64,000 nucleotides of DNA from Myrica gale (GCA_963930655.1 OZ005608.1:21911271-21975270); one strand, 5' to 3'. Counted from the stretch's first letter, positions 35,221 through 49,189 are shown. Made by a program: numbers and translations. Notes: generated by a model from the sequence alone, not told the origin.

Positions 35221-36013
35221 GACCCGGTGTCGGTTAAACAGACACTCCTAGAAGCAAGGTTAAACTCCTAGAAGCCCAGAACTGCAAATAAGCTCAGAGA
35301 CTACCAGCCCAACTAGTTGTTTACTTCCGAGCACGACAAGGACGCTTAATATGCTTTCAACGTTCATAGGACTACAGAAACGACCGTCTATGTGACTCAA
35401 AGCGAGGAGCGATAACAAGTGGCCAATAAGTCGTGATCCAACCAATCAGACACGGCCTGGGGGCTCAGTGGGTTATGAGCCCAATCATTTAGTTACAGAA
35501 TCAAGCTAATCTAGCAATCCAAGATCTGAAAGGCGGAAAAGAAGAGAGAAGCTAATGTAGCAACAGAACTTCCAATTTGCACTTGCTACAGAGCAACGTT
35601 ACAGTTCCCAAACACATCTATTTACAATCAAAGGAAACAAAGACTCCAGGCCAGGGCCAACCCAACCACCCACCCACCCCTTTCCCTTGTGTTATTCAAG
35701 TACCCTTATATGACGGTGAGTATGAGTCACGCATCAGCAGCCCCCCACTTCCACCCACCGCAATTTTCCGTGACTATTCACAAGATTCTAATCCTAGACT
35801 CTCTAACTCCCACTAATTCATAATGAGCTTTCTGAGTTTCAGGATGTTAGCTCTAAAAGACGAGCTATAAATTAGCCAATAGGTCATTTGCCCTCCAACT
35901 TCAAACATCTCCCTAGCACAAAAATATCCCCCCACAAACAAACAACAATAATGACGACCGAGAAGGAAAAAAAAAAGAAGCAAATAAAATAAACAAAATA
36001 ACATTCCCAAGTT
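35221..36013. other. Downstream region of the ARF gene
   Basis: Probably contains the ARF 3' untranslated region (near 36013 and leftward). The left part may be further LINE sequence. No gene recognised. Confidence 0.35.
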
Positions 36014-39000
36014 TCAGTTTTCCGCAGAATCCGAGCTCATAACAGTCCCTTCACCTTCTAGCGAAGCCATAGGCAGTTTACTTCCCGAGCTCATCTTCTT
36101 CACATCCTGGCTAGAGCAAATGAAGATTCTTCTCACCATGTTACAGAATTCCCTGGAAGATGTCATAACCAAATATAAAACACTAGACTGAGGAATATGT
36201 CACAGTAAAAATTACAAACACTTCTTCAGAACGAACCATATTTCAATTGGGTGATGGATAACAACATAAAGCAAAGGACAGTATCATATAGAAACTTCCA
36301 ATAGCATCAACATGAACCGTAGTTTATTTTGTGACAGATAGCATTGCAGAAAACTTACTGCCACGGATCATCGCCCACAAGCATCATATCCCCTTCATCA
36401 TCAGTATAGACAATTTCCCACTTATCACGAGGGCGAAGCTGTCCCTTGATGTCAAACATTTCCTCGAGCTCATCGATAAGCTGATCATATCCTTCCAACA
36501 TGGTTAAGTCCACAGCACGACCAACAGCAACCCCCTGCATTTGAACCTTTTGCATATTCGAAGAAAAATAAGAAAAGCAATTTTTCAGACTTTAGCAGAA
36601 AGGGGATACAAATCTTGAAAATATAAATAAAACATTCTCCATCCAGTACCTTGGTCCGGCTTCTGGTTGAACTGGAGCAGTTTTGCTTGCTCTGAATCTC
36701 TTTTAGCAGTACTTGCTGCTGTCCAAGTTGCCTTTCTTTTGAATCCTTTGAGAGATCAGACTTCCGATCTGAGTCAGTTGCTGACAGTGTACTACGTCCT
36801 TCAGTAGAGCCATTAGACGTGGTGTTTAGTTCTGCAGTTACCTTCTCTACAGGAGGTGAGCTTGTAGAGCGATTAATCAGTTCAATACCGAACAAACGGT
36901 AACCAGAAGCAGTGTCAACTTTCTTTAATTTTTCAACGGGGTCAGTCAATGGATCATTGTTCAGATTTGATGAGTGTGTAGTTGAATAGCCTGGGAGAGC
37001 AGGCCAAGCAGAGACGCTTTTGCCATCATCCACTGTATCCTGAAATAGATGCTGAGTGACACATGCACGAGGAGAAGATAACCAGCTCCCATCAGTCTGA
37101 GTCCTTGAAATCAAGTTGCTGTTGCTGTTAATATCTGTCTGCTTGTGATGCCACATAACATGATTTTCACTTCTTTTGCCTTCAGGCATATATGTTGTCA
37201 TTTCATGGGACTGCGTCAACCCGGAATTCCAGAGAGTTGATCCAGTTGAAGTAGTATTATCTGCAAGTTCAAGACAGACAGAGAAAGCAGGAATTTAGAA
37301 TGCCATCAACATGTCTAATACACAAGGACATGTAAAAAATTTAACAAACATAAAATATCTAGCTCACCGAGATTTGGAACTTCAATGGGTGTTCGAGGCC
37401 TTTTGTTCTTAGCCGGAGCAGGTTGAGCCAGGCTTGCAGGTACAGAAGCCACAAAGGGCTCTATCTCCCAAGGTGAAACCCGATCTGGTCTTGGAATAGA
37501 TGCAGGTTCATCCCATTGAACCTAATATAAAGAAGAAAAATATTGAAATTATAATGGCTTTCTCTCAAAAGATGAGAACACACCCTTTATAATACAATTG
37601 ACGGTAAGGCAACCTAAAAGCAGGTGTGCTCCTATTAGAAGATAATACGAAATGTCCCACTTTTGGCGCACTTGTTTGATGAGCTAAGCCTAAGCCCCCT
37701 ATAAGTCAAAAGCTAGCCTTTCAACAAAAAGCGAGGTCAAAATCAATCACTCCCTTTCCTGTGCTTTACTAGTATGGTTAATGAATGACCCTTTGATCTA
37801 TGTCGTTCCCAGTTCAGCCAGGTCTGATTAGAAATGCTAAAATGAGAAATCAACTCTATCAATGATGCAATTCAGAATGACCAAAGCTAAGTGTTACAAG
37901 AAGATCTACCACTTCAACAGGTTATACAATAAGGAAGACAAAATGACAAGGTAAGCGAGTCGTCTCCTAACTGAGATACGTGCACAATTTAGTTTGACCC
38001 CATAAAATGGATTACAATATAGTTTGCAAAATTGAGGAAGAAGGAAATAAAAACTTACTTTTAGTGATCGCCATCTCGAACCTGCCCAATGAGGAGAAAT
38101 ATCTTCAACCCCAATTATTGTGCCCAAGAACCTGATCAATTGAAAATGCAGAACAGAACCTTTATAAGGGAACTCATACAAGAGACAAACTATAGCCATT
38201 TGCACATTGGAATTGTAGTACCTTCTCTCCGGGGAATCCTCCCCCTCAAAACTCATCTTATATCTCATGCCAACTCTGAACTTATTGTTAACTGCCTCCA
38301 AATACTTATTCAAGCTAATTATGAACTGGCTCGTCCTGATCATTTTGAACAAAGCATATATACGATCAATAAAACGACCACCTGTAAGAATTTTTAAACA
38401 TTTTTCCAGCTTTTTGGGAAGAAGGGACATGTCATACCTTGGCTTATAATAAACCACAAATAGAGTTTTTGTCGCAACAGCATGAGATGCAGTTGCAAGC
38501 ACTCCTAAGTGCATGCTCTGACTCGAAATCACAGATGATGGCATGCTGCTCTGTTGACGGGAAAGACACCTCACCCCAACACGCAACTCCCCATTTTCTC
38601 CCCTAGATAAGCAATCAGTTAATGAATTAAAGCTTTTTACAATTGGGAGTTTACGTCTAACAAGAAGATAAGAAAAGGTGTGAAGAGTAAAAGAAAATCA
38701 GACAATTCTTTTAAAGCAAGGCATAAACCTCAGAAACACAAAGGAGTCTCCAGCAACTAATCTCTTAGATGTCACAAAAACACTCCACCCTGTTGTAAGC
38801 AAGTGTCTCCGTGGTTGACCTATTTCAAATTACATAGAAGAAAGATGAGTGAAGAGGTATATTCCCTTTTTTTCAAACAGCATGTATAACTCACTATGAA
38901 TTAGTTTGACCAGTAATAAGTTGAGGAAACCCAATCTCTTCGAGATCAACAGCACCAAATCTAAACCACAACGACGAGAGTGAAAGGCAGAAAAATGAAT

Positions 39001-40423
39001 TACCTCTGAAAATATGCTTAAAATGCCACGCATAACCATGAAGATCCTTCGCAACCAATTCTTGAGTTGGCGTTGTCTGGGTCATATCCTGGAAAAGATT
39101 AGGGGAAAGAACCAGACATGAAAGTCAAGTGAAAGACAAAAAAAAAAAGATAAAGAAGAAGAGATAACAGAACTATTGGTACAAAGAAAAACATTACCAG
39201 TGGAGGAAGGCATTCAGTCGCGTGTTTGCGGAGAACAGAAAACCCACCATGGGTACTCGTATCAGAGGCTGTTAAGACTTTGCAGAAAGAGTGGACCTTG
39301 GGTCTTGGAGGTTCATTAAGGCAGGGATCAGGAGTTGTGGGCTCAGTTTGCTAGACATATTTCAGCATAAATCGAATTATTTGGGGAACAAACCATAAAG
39401 AACTTTCTCGCTGCCCAAACATTTAAAGAAGTTCAAATCAGAAACAAAGGCTACAGCTTCTTACATCTGAATCTGGCACCAAAGTAATCTGCGCATAAAC
39501 CTCATCCGTCTCTTGTTCCGCCTATGAAAAAAAACACACACACCAAAAAAAACAAAACACATTAAGTTCTTCCCCTATTAGCAATATTCACAAATTTATT
39601 CCAATGTTCCGTTTGTTTGCAGAGAAAACGTAGGAAATAGAAAGAAAATGTAACCTTTGTTCTGTATTTTCAATTCCAATTACTTAGAACACCATAAAAC
39701 TGACATCCAATTCAAGTTATCCTGGCTCAACAAATGGATCCAGCTCAGCAGGGTCTATCATGTCTAATAGAGCCCACATAACAAAGTTTAACCACGCAGC
39801 TAGTTCCTTTCTTCCATTTTCCCAGTGACCAAACAGAAAAACCGGAAATTAACGGTAACAGGGGAAAAAAAGACACATCAAATAGAGAAGTACCAGTAGC
39901 TCAACGTGAATTACGTGACAAAGAATCTTCGAAGGAAGTTGAAACAGTGGAATCCTCTGATTGAGCTCCTGGTTTGTTGATGCCTCTAACTACAACACCC
40001 AAAAATAGCAACTTTTTGTTAAAAAAAAGACCCCTAGCAGATGCTAACAACCACCAAAACAAAACCCCCTCCTCCTTTTCTCTCTCGAGAACAATTTCCC
40101 AGAAACGCTTTCTACCGAAACAAATTGAAGCGATCCAAAACACAAAAATAGCAATTTACACACTTACTTGTTCCATGTGCCCCTGTGGGAAGTAGTACAC
40201 CCTCTCGTTGACCCGAGGCACGTCCACTAGCGGGCCAGCGCAAGCCTTCCATAGCTCAGCATACAGCTCATCCCTTCCACAACCTAAGAAACCAAAAGTG
40301 AAAATTTTCACATTTTCCCGGAAAATGAAAAGAAACCCCTAGAAAATTTTCAAAACTTCCAACGGCCATTTCACCTTCCGCCGAAACATTTGACTGCGAA
40401 AACGACCCGCCCCGATTTGCCAT
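36014..40423 (-). CDS. ARF9: Auxin response factor, ARF9/11/18 type (696 aa, 14 exons)
   Basis: Nuclear transcription factor that binds auxin response elements (TGTCTC-type). Exons on the minus strand: 40423-40375, 40283-40168, 39989-39894, 39521-39465, 39350-39198, 39088-39004, 38819-38729, 38602-38438, 38335-38222, 38131-38059, 37521-37368, 37260-36650, 36546-36359 and 36152-36014. All introns are GT-AG and the frame is continuous. The B3 DNA-binding domain lies at about residues 124-226 ([20 protein letters not shown]). The ARF domain with [19 protein letters not shown] follows. The middle region is Ser/Asn-rich with a RLFG motif at 506-509, which fits repressor-class ARFs. The PB1 domain lies at about 590-675 ([25 protein letters not shown]). 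The MANRGG start and the middle-region wording match the ARF9 group. An in-frame ATG at 40474 could add 17 residues but has no ARF-like sequence. The gene looks complete. Confidence 0.93.
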
Positions 40424-41229
40424 CATTGAAACCCCCGGAGTCAAACACCTTAATTCCGAAAAGAACACACACATACACAAAGAAGAGCTCACCAAAAAAT
40501 CTTTCCGACCCTATTATACCTCCCTATATACAAATAATAAACACTATTTATGGAACTAATTATGTTCAATCCCCAGCCGTTATTACAAAAGCTTCGACTT
40601 TTCGCTTCCAATACGGCGTTTTCACTGGAGAGTCACACACACTCTCTCCCTCTTTAACTAATGCGATCGAAACTGCAACCCAAAACCACCTTCTTCACTC
40701 TGCGAACCGTTACAAAACCACATTCAGAGCTCGCAAAACCGCTCTGTCGTTCTATCTCTGATAAAACTCTCCGTTTCTCTCTCTAGAAAGATCACTCTCT
40801 CTGTCTAAGCGAAAGACGCCGTTACGACTTACGAAGAATCCCCAAGACCGCTTTGCGCGCGTCCTATTATACGCGGCTTGTTGCTTCAACTGTAACAAAG
40901 ACACTCTCTCTCTCTGAGCCCCTCACTCGCTTTGTCTCTCACTAACTTAATTAACCGTAGTTGGGATCTAACCGGAGGGGGCGGGTAAACGGGACGGCGA
41001 GCGTAACGGAAAGGTAGTGGTGGGAAAAAAGGACTTACTGGGGTCGGTGCCGTGTGATAACGGCAGGGGCGGGGTTTTTAAATGATTTGTTGGTGGGTAC
41101 GGAGCATTGGGATGCGTGAAGTAGGGGGTAACGGAAGCCGTTAGCTAGTCGCGTTTCCGTTCACGTTTGCTGCCGTCCCTGTCGTTGTCTGAGGCAACGA
41201 ACCAACCCGGTAGAATTTACCTTTCTTTT
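40424..41229 (-). promoter_or_regulatory. ARF leader and promoter region
   Basis: CT/GA-rich sequence upstream of the ARF start codon, including CTCTCT runs at 40640-40930, then a GC-richer stretch to about 41200. It is likely the 5' untranslated region and promoter. No clear TATA box is seen, and there is no evidence of a divergent gene. Confidence 0.4.
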
Positions 41230-41319
41230 GTTTTTCGTGGAAGTTGACAAATTTAGACTTTGTTTATATGGTTAAAATTTTAACATAATAAAAAATTATA
41301 ATATAATTTCTTGCACCGT

Positions 41320-41432
41320 TATATCATTAATTTTTAAGATAATAAATATTAAAAATCATCTTTTTATTTTTTATCAAATTTAATATTATTATATCATTAA
41401 TTTTTACAATAATAAATATTAAAAATCATCTC
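41320..41432. repeat. AT-rich tandem duplication
   Basis: A block beginning ATATCATTAATTTTTA occurs at about 41322 and again at 41391, period about 69 bp, with three or four differences. Confidence 0.75.
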
Positions 41433-44400
41433 TCTACTATTTAAACAAATTCAATATTCGAAAATTTTAAACTATCAAAAATTTTAACGCTTAAACGTAT
41501 CATTTGCTTGACATGCAGGAGTGGCGATAATTTCGTTGTTGTGCCATTGAACGCGGGGCCCACTATAATCACGTGGCGATAATTTCTTTTTCTTTTCCAT
41601 CCCAGACAATCTGCTCGCGGTCCAGGTGGTCCACGTCGACGCACGTCAGCAGAGGCCCCGCCTGGTACGGTCTCTCGGGGGCCTCCCGCCTCTGGGCGCA
41701 AGCATCTAGCCTCCACGGTTCCACCTAATCTTTTACTGCTTTCCCAAGCCTAAAAACCGGGTGTTGGCACGGTGTCGTTTAGGGAAACCTTCACGTACTG
41801 CCCGTTTGTACTTAGTAGGTTGGGACATTGCCTTCCAAAAAATAAGAAAAAGGAAACGAAATCTGTCGAAAAGGAATGGAAAATAAATATCTTCCCCCTT
41901 TTTTCTGGATAATTAATAAAATTATTCAAATATAATATTGGGTATTTTAATGGATAGCTACCAAGTGAGGCTTTTTCCTTCAGCTTTCACCCAAAAAAAA
42001 CACAAATAATAGATGGCCCCCGCGCGCGGATGCATGAATGCTGGTCCCCGGGCACGATTAACGAGGCTCAACTCTTTTGATACGATGTCCTATTCTTTGG
42101 TCACTAGTACATGCGATTTCAATCGACGCTTAGCCAAAAGGGGAAGAAATTCTTTTGGAGGATTAGATCATATATAGACCCCTCCAGTACACTGGCATGG
42201 CTTTTCTTGGGGGAAAATCACAGATGATTTTATCGTACTTTGTGTGAAAATTTGCCCTTATGATCTCAAGTTCTCAACAACTTTTGTTTCTATAAGAGGT
42301 TTTATGCAAAGCTCTAATCAGAACAATGCATGTCTCACAACCCTTTTGTATGCATCTCTTGTCAGTTGAAATGATTGCTTTCTAAGATTGGAAATGATTG
42401 TTTTCTAATAATGTTTTCGTGGTTTTAGTAAACAAAAGTGCTCATTTAATTAGTTCATCCTTCAAATATCTACCAATTGAACAAGTTAGAGAGTTTATAA
42501 ACTAATAACTAACCTATGAACAACTCTTTTTTTACATTATATGTTGCCTTGTAATTGTTTATCCATCTAGTTTTTACGCTATGAAGCTACGAAAGTACAA
42601 ATAGTTATTTGAAAATCGAGTATCTAACATTTTAAACATCTGTATTTTTTTAATATACTGATAAAGTTGTCTGACACTTCAGTGCGTCTATATAATTTTA
42701 AAACCTAGGTAAGATTTTCTTAATCGTTCTTAACACTTTATAGATTGTCTCCAACTGTACTAGTATCAAATACTCCAGACACTTAAACCTTTTTAATGTA
42801 TCGGTAAAGGTGTCTGTCACTTCAGTGCATCTCAATAATTTCAAAAACTTAATAATATTTTTCTAAGCTCTTGTAACGCTTACCAAACTTTTTGTCCAAC
42901 TCTCCAAAGTTATATGGGAAACATGTTGCCATATGCCATTTCTTCTAATTCTTTTAATATCAATTATTAACACATCGCAAAGATACGATGATGATCTTAG
43001 CTTATATGAACACGAAAACTTTGTACTTAATTAAGCGTCGATCTACATATATAAAATATGACAACCAATTATGCATTATAACGTTTATATATATATTACA
43101 TTTTCTTATTGGATCATTCGTGTAAAATGAATTACACTTCAAGATCTCTATCTTGTGCAATATAGTTTAATTTCTAAGACTTTATTATCTTCATGTTTCT
43201 CCTTGTCATGTCTTGTTCTTTGTTGTTTAGACTTTACAATAGCGACATGTTTGTACCGTATTATATATACCCACGATTCGTGTCGGTGTTTGCGCTTTCA
43301 CGGGTTCTACATTATTGATGATTTGCTGGTGCACCCATAAGTAGAGCAAGCCCTGCATCATCCCCCACAATTTAAAAAAAAAATTGTTTTTTTTTCTGAA
43401 GGTTATTCAAGGTTGCTCGACCCCTATATGAACCTATATCCTAAACTATATATTATCCTAAGTTAATTAACACAGCCCACGAAACCAGTTGACTGTACGT
43501 AGTGAAATGTAAAAACCAGAACAAATAACATATATATAATACATGCGGCTAACGTCGGATTAGGTTGCTTTTGCCTCCTTCCTGGAAGAACATTATAAAG
43601 GAAGAGGAGAGGAATATGTTTAATCCAGCTTGGGATTAATTTAATGTCCAGTTTCTACTCCTACTTTGCATCTTTCCCACCTTAAGCAACTCTTTGTCCC
43701 CAACAAGAATATATGATATGTTTACTCATCATCAAGATGCCTACCCCACAACTTTATGTACGCTCTTTCTTAGTGATCACCAATTATTTTAAACCTATCT
43801 TCTGCGAATGGCATATATATATATATATATTACGTGCCCAATTAGAGTTTCCGGGAAAAAACTTATTAGGGGAAGTGGGAGCAAATTAAATTATAATAAT
43901 TTTTGTAAATAAGTCCTTGAAGAACAAGTACTAAACACTGAATTAAATACTCTTTAAGTTTATATTGTTTCGGGGATGATTTTCGGAGAAAAGAAATACA
44001 CAGTACTGCATGATTATATCAAAGTAAAAATTCACATCTGAGGAGGGCTCATGGCGTGAAGACTAGGCAGCTCTAACAGTTCACTACGTACAGGAAACAT
44101 TGCATTCTACGTTAATCTTTTGTAAAATTCTTAGATATTTTTTCCTCCTTTCCTTGGACCTACGTTTCCTTCATAGAAATAGGAGATCAAGAAGATCAGA
44201 AGAAACAACATATATATATATACTTGAACACATATCAGCATCTCGGTTTTGGGTTGAATATGGAGGGAGAGGTTTTATTCTGAGTTTCAATAAGTTGGAA
44301 CTTAGAATAAAGGAAGCAGCTGAGAATATTCCAAATGTGTTTTACTTTTTTTTAAATAATATTTTTTCCTAGTGACTTTTGACCCCCTACATTGGGACAT

Positions 44401-47400
44401 CCGGACACAATTAGCAGTCTCCCTACATTGTACATAGAACCCTTCCATCGATTTCTGTCCTTTGGTAACAATACAGTTAACCAAACTACTGTCCCAAGGT
44501 TTTTAATTCATAAAACAGAGGTTGGTTGATTTACTTTTTGGTTAAAGTAATGATCAATGCTGTTGATATGTGTAAATTTCAATACTTCTGGGGGTGTGAT
44601 TTCAGGATGCCAAAGAAGCAATATGAGTTGGTTGAGTCCATGTCAGCAAGGGGGTGTTTTTTTTTTCTAATTAATTTTGTCTCTCTTTTTTAATAATTAC
44701 CTTAGTGGTGTGGATAAGCATCATTAGCTTAGGTGTTCAAGCTTTCTTAACCTTTAAATCAGAGAACATGGATGTACGAGAGCAAAGACAAACCAATAAC
44801 AATAGGGTTATATGTGTGGTTGCCTGTCCCCCGTGCATAATTAGGCCCCATGGTAGATTTCTTATTCATAACTTTATAGCTCGACATCTGTCCATTATAA
44901 TTAATACCTTATAATAGTTGAACTATGCATTAAGCTAATAAGATACAATAATATAATAATTACTATAGTGGCCCCTTTAAGTGACCCGTGCTCTTTTGGA
45001 TTAATGGTTATGGCGTACGTACTTTTGCTAACACAATTTGAAAATTTGGGGAATGAGTGGTAAACCAATTATTGGGTGTCAGTGTGGGATTAGTTTATAG
45101 TTAACCATGAATCTCGAATATTTGTTTAGTATAAATATAGGATTTTGGACGTTTTAATTTTACCTGGAAATTAAATAAGGAAATGGTAATTAAATCAAAA
45201 GAATCCTCTCAAAGAATATAAGATCTAACGAAAATTAAGAATATATATTAGAGTTGAGAGTCCCACATTGCTAAAGCAATGTATAGATTTATTAATTAAT
45301 TAAGGCTTTTTTTGTTTATAAAGAAAATTGTACAATTTCTCCTAAGATTTAGAATAGGTACGTATGAAATTTTTATCTTTAGCTAAACCTTCTCCACAAT
45401 TTCTATGGAAATTAAGGAGGATAACTTAAAAGAATCATATGGTAAAGCTCACTTCATTTACATATTTAATACTTGGTGGTATGTCAGGATAATTAATATA
45501 ATTAGGAGTTGGCCGGGAAGATGTACGTGCGGTGCTGTCTACCATAAAGTAGCCTACCAATTCCATATATATACCGAAATTAATGTGCTGCTCTCAGAGA
45601 GATGAATTGGCCGGGGAAATGGTCCTCCAGAAAAGAAAAGAGAAAAAGAACACAGCTTCTTCTTGATCCCCTCTGGCCTCTACGATTTTCCAATGGGACA
45701 TGCCACGGATTTCCCCACCATCCCCTTAAACCAGGAACGCCTTTACTGTCGTCACTATAGACTAAAGACAACAAGTCTAGCTTTTTCACAAAAAAAAGAG
45801 AAAAAAATTCTTTAACAATTAGCGTTTCGATTAAATTACTTTGAGGGAGAGAGTGCGTGTATGCTACTATTGGCTCCTGGTGGGCGCCGTGGGGCTGGTT
45901 GATGTTTATGCAGACCCCATGTGGGCACCAAATTGGTAGAGGTGGGTCTTTACATGGCTGCCCCTTGGCCTGCACAAATTAGAGAGCTCAATTGCATCAG
46001 ATTATAAATAACTATTGGGAAACAAAAGTACCCAACAAGTTGAAGTTGAGCCACTCTCTAGGCCTGCCCTTTTCTACCCATCTAGGATTGGGCATTGTTT
46101 ATGTGGGGTACCCTACATATCTTTATTATTACTAAAAAGAAACACCAACTAAGGTTTACGATTAGTTTATCTCAGGTGTGTCCCTTAAACAAACCTCAAA
46201 ATGAAGCATTTTGGGTTGGAATCCATGTGAGGACAATCATGGGCAAAGGGGAAAAAATTATACGCCTTTGAGTGCTTGGAGGCTGCCCTTGTGCCAATCG
46301 TCTCCATGGAAGCATATGCTAGTTTGAACGAGTGTGTGAGGGGGAGCTCAGTGGGATTTTGGTCCCCAGAGGTGGCATGAGTTTTGACATCTTTTGACCT
46401 TGTTCGAGGCTTTTTTAGCCGTTGGATCTCATGATTAGGTCCTTCTTTGCTTGGTGACGTGGACCCACTTATTACTCCATGAAGCTTGAGTCCCACTGGA
46501 CCCTCATTTCCCTCCCTTTCCCACTCCCTTTGCAGAAGAAAAGACAATGTTTCTGCGGTATCCACCATTCGGAAACATGACATGAACACTTTCATATCTG
46601 GGGACCTAACCTCCACATGATTCTCAATCTTCTTTATATGAATTGCAGTAATTGAGATGTCGTTGAAGCATTCGGCCACCACTTGGTTGACATAGTTTTA
46701 TGTGAAGGACCACACGTTAGGATTCAAAACAGCTGTGCAGACCCAAAAAGTCTAAAAAACAACAGACTGCCCGACGGGGGGGGGGGGGGGGGAGTACTGA
46801 TATATAGACCTCTCTTGCTCCCCAGAATTTCGGATGATGCACTTGTTAATTAGGAATCTATATGGGTTGATCGTATAGCTGTAGTGAGTATATGGATTTC
46901 ATGCATTTCTTTACTCATTTATGCTTGAGTACATGTTTGAGCTAAAATATTACATGTTATATCAAGGTTTTATTTGTTTATTTGCAGACTAATTTACGTG
47001 TCAGACTCATTTTCTTTGCTGCTTTTCCATTGGATCATCAAACTTATAATTTGTATTTGTTTTGATCTTAGTAGGGTTTAGTCGTGCAAAAAGTGTTAGA
47101 AAAAACCCCACATGGATTTCTAATTGTTGCCAAATATATAACGTTAACGTGCACGACGGGATTAATTGGCAGTAACGACGACTAATTAGAACATGCATGT
47201 AATTAAATTGCTTAACCGGACAGTCTAACTTTGACCTAGCAAGACACATACCTAGTTTTAACTGCCTAGATTATCCAATATAATTACTTTCAAAGCAAGT
47301 CATATAAAGGGCATGTGATTGGTCAAACGGAATAGCTCACTGGTAATCAAGTCAAAGTGCATGTTACTGTATCCCTATTAGCCCATTGGAACCCAATTAT

Positions 47401-48032
47401 CGGGGAACTTAGTGCTTAAATTAGTCACACACGGTGGCATATCCTCTTGGACAACAGATGGCAAAATGACTTCATCCCTGCAAAAGATTTAAAGCTGAAC
47501 AGAATAATAATAATTATATATATATTTGTTTACACAATTGAAATAATAAAATATTCTGTATCCATTTTAGATTTTTGGGATAGTTGTTGATTTTCACAAT
47601 ATGATATTAGAACTACGGTATAAGTTTAAAATCCAATTCTACACTTCAGCTCCATTTTAATTAAAATATACATTGTCTTACTTATCAAAAAAAATTAATT
47701 AAAATATACATGTATATATAGAACTTATCAATTAAGGAGGAATTCGACCCACATGCAAGCAAGTATGAAAAATATAATTTATATAATAAAATTTATCACT
47801 TCCAAACCGTAAGGATGAAGTTATAGGATTAGACGGTCGTTGTACAAAATAAAATATTGAAAGAAAAAATAATAATAATAAATCTACCGGGAAAAAATTT
47901 TCCTACTAATTTTTGGGGATAAGGCAGCCTAGCTAGCCTATATGTGAAAAGAGATTACATGACTCATTAGGTCCTTCTGTATCGATTTCCTTCCACTGAT
48001 CTTTAAATGGTTTGAACAAGTCCAAATTCGCC
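41433..48032. other. Large intergenic region, no gene recognised
   Basis: About 6.6 kb of mostly AT-rich DNA. A GC-rich patch lies at 41560-41740. (TA)n tracts lie near 43080-43095 and 43811-43830. A G17 homopolymer lies at 46776-46792. Minus-strand open stretches at 45975-45580 (131 codons) and 46682-46185 (165 codons) have no recognised domain, no splice partners and ordinary composition, so they are not called genes. No tRNA or known plant microRNA was recognised. Confidence 0.4.
42645..42870. repeat. Imperfect tandem duplication of about 155 bp
   Basis: The segment around GTCTGACACTTCAGTGCGTCT (42669, given as its two halves GTCTGACAC and TTCAGTGCGTCT) recurs near 42821 as GTCTGTCACTTCAGTGCATC. 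Flanking sequence such as TTTTTAATRTAYTGRTAAAG also matches. Confidence 0.65.
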
Positions 48033-48035
48033 GTA

Positions 48036-48556
48036 AGAGCATTATTAGCAGCTTATTCATATTTGGTTCTCTACTTCAATCAAAAAATACACTTCTCTAT
48101 TTTAACTATCAACTTTTTAAAAACATCTCAAGCAACTTCTCTATTCTAACTATCTACTTTTTACTATTCTATTAAAATATTATATTTTTAAATATTCATT
48201 TTATAGTATCTTATCCTAAAAAAATGAATTTTTTAATTTTTATCTTTTTTCTAATGGTCGGATTTTTTTTAATTTGTCTTATCATAATAGTGATAAATAT
48301 TAAGAGAAATAAATATTAGTATTTAAATATAGAAGAAAAGAGAAAAGAAAAAAAAGAGTAAAAATATTATTATTTTAATATAGATAAGTGAACAGTAGTT
48401 CTCTAAAAATAGAGAACCACTGTTCATTGGTTAAATTTTTTTGTTAACTTTTGTTAAAATAAATAAGCTGCAAAAGTCTTATTCTAGACTATTTGGTTAA
48501 ATTGCTTCTCTATTCTAACCAAAAAGCTAGAATAGAGAAGCTACTAATAATGCTCT
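48036..48556. mobile_element. MITE of about 520 bp
   Basis: Inverted ends AGAGCATTATTAGCAGCTT (left) and AGAGCATTATTAGTAGCTT (complement of the right end), flanked by TA on both sides (48034-48035 and 48557-48558). Motifs such as TTCTCTATTCTAAC repeat in subterminal positions in both orientations. An internal palindrome near 48390-48437 pairs GAACAGT-TTCTCT with AGAGAA-ACTGTTC. TA flanks would fit a Tc1/mariner-type MITE, but the family is not certain. No coding capacity. Confidence 0.72.
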
Positions 48557-48991
48557 TACGCTATATATATTTTGCGTTTAAACATAAATTAAATTTCAGT
48601 TTGTTTAAACGTCCCTTTAAGTGTGTAGTGCTGTTTCTTTAATTTATGTTTAGTACTCTACTTCTCAGTTATTATTAAAACACACTTAATTGCAAATGCA
48701 CGGCTTTCTTACGACCTAAGAATTTTATAATCTGTTTGGTTTGTGGTTTTGAAAATATTTTTTAAAAACATGTTAAATTGAAGGTAGTGTAGATTCTTTT
48801 GGGATTGGTAAAAAGTTTATTAAAAATCGTTGGGATTAATCAGGCAGAATGCAATAAACTGAAAAATATAGAAAATCAAATCTGATGTGGGTGCTGCAGC
48901 ATAGATTGGTGAGGAGGTCCCTTTTTTTTTACTCAGAAGCGTGTCTTGCTGCTTCACTGAACAATATTTACTCATTTTTCTTCAAACTATG

Positions 48992-49187
48992 GGTGGGTTT
49001 GTTTTGTAAAATTTTAGTGTTGTTAAAATTTTAGGTATTGGGTTTAGTGAAAAAGTGAAGAGAGATAATTTTTTATATTTTTTGTAGTGAAAAGTAATGA
49101 TTTGATGGGAGAGGGAGAGATTATATTGTAATATTTTATTGTGTTAAAATTTTAGGAGGGGTAAAATTTTACAATGCAAACACAGCC
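48992..49187. mobile_element. Short MITE-like inverted-repeat element
   Basis: GTTTTGTAAAATTTTAG with GTTAAAATTTTAGG at the left (49001-49036) is mirrored by CTAAAATTTTAAC and GTAAAATTTTACAATGC at the right (49142-49180). About 196 bp, non-coding. The ends (GGGTTTG, and CAAACACAGCC at the right) resemble hAT-type MITEs, but no clean target duplication is seen. Confidence 0.55.
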
Positions 49188-49189
49188 AT

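Noticed and set aside
40424..40476. In-frame ATG at 40474 upstream of the ARF start
   Set aside because: The extension does not resemble ARF N-termini; MANRGG at 40423 matches the ARF9 group.
41441..41716. GC-rich 91-codon frame on the minus strand
   Set aside because: Open mainly because of local GC richness; no homology recognised.
45580..45975. 131-codon minus-strand open frame
   Set aside because: Low-complexity composition and no family; likely chance.
46776..46792. G17 homopolymer as a possible regulatory or structural element
   Set aside because: A simple homopolymer with no partner runs nearby; also prone to sequencing error.
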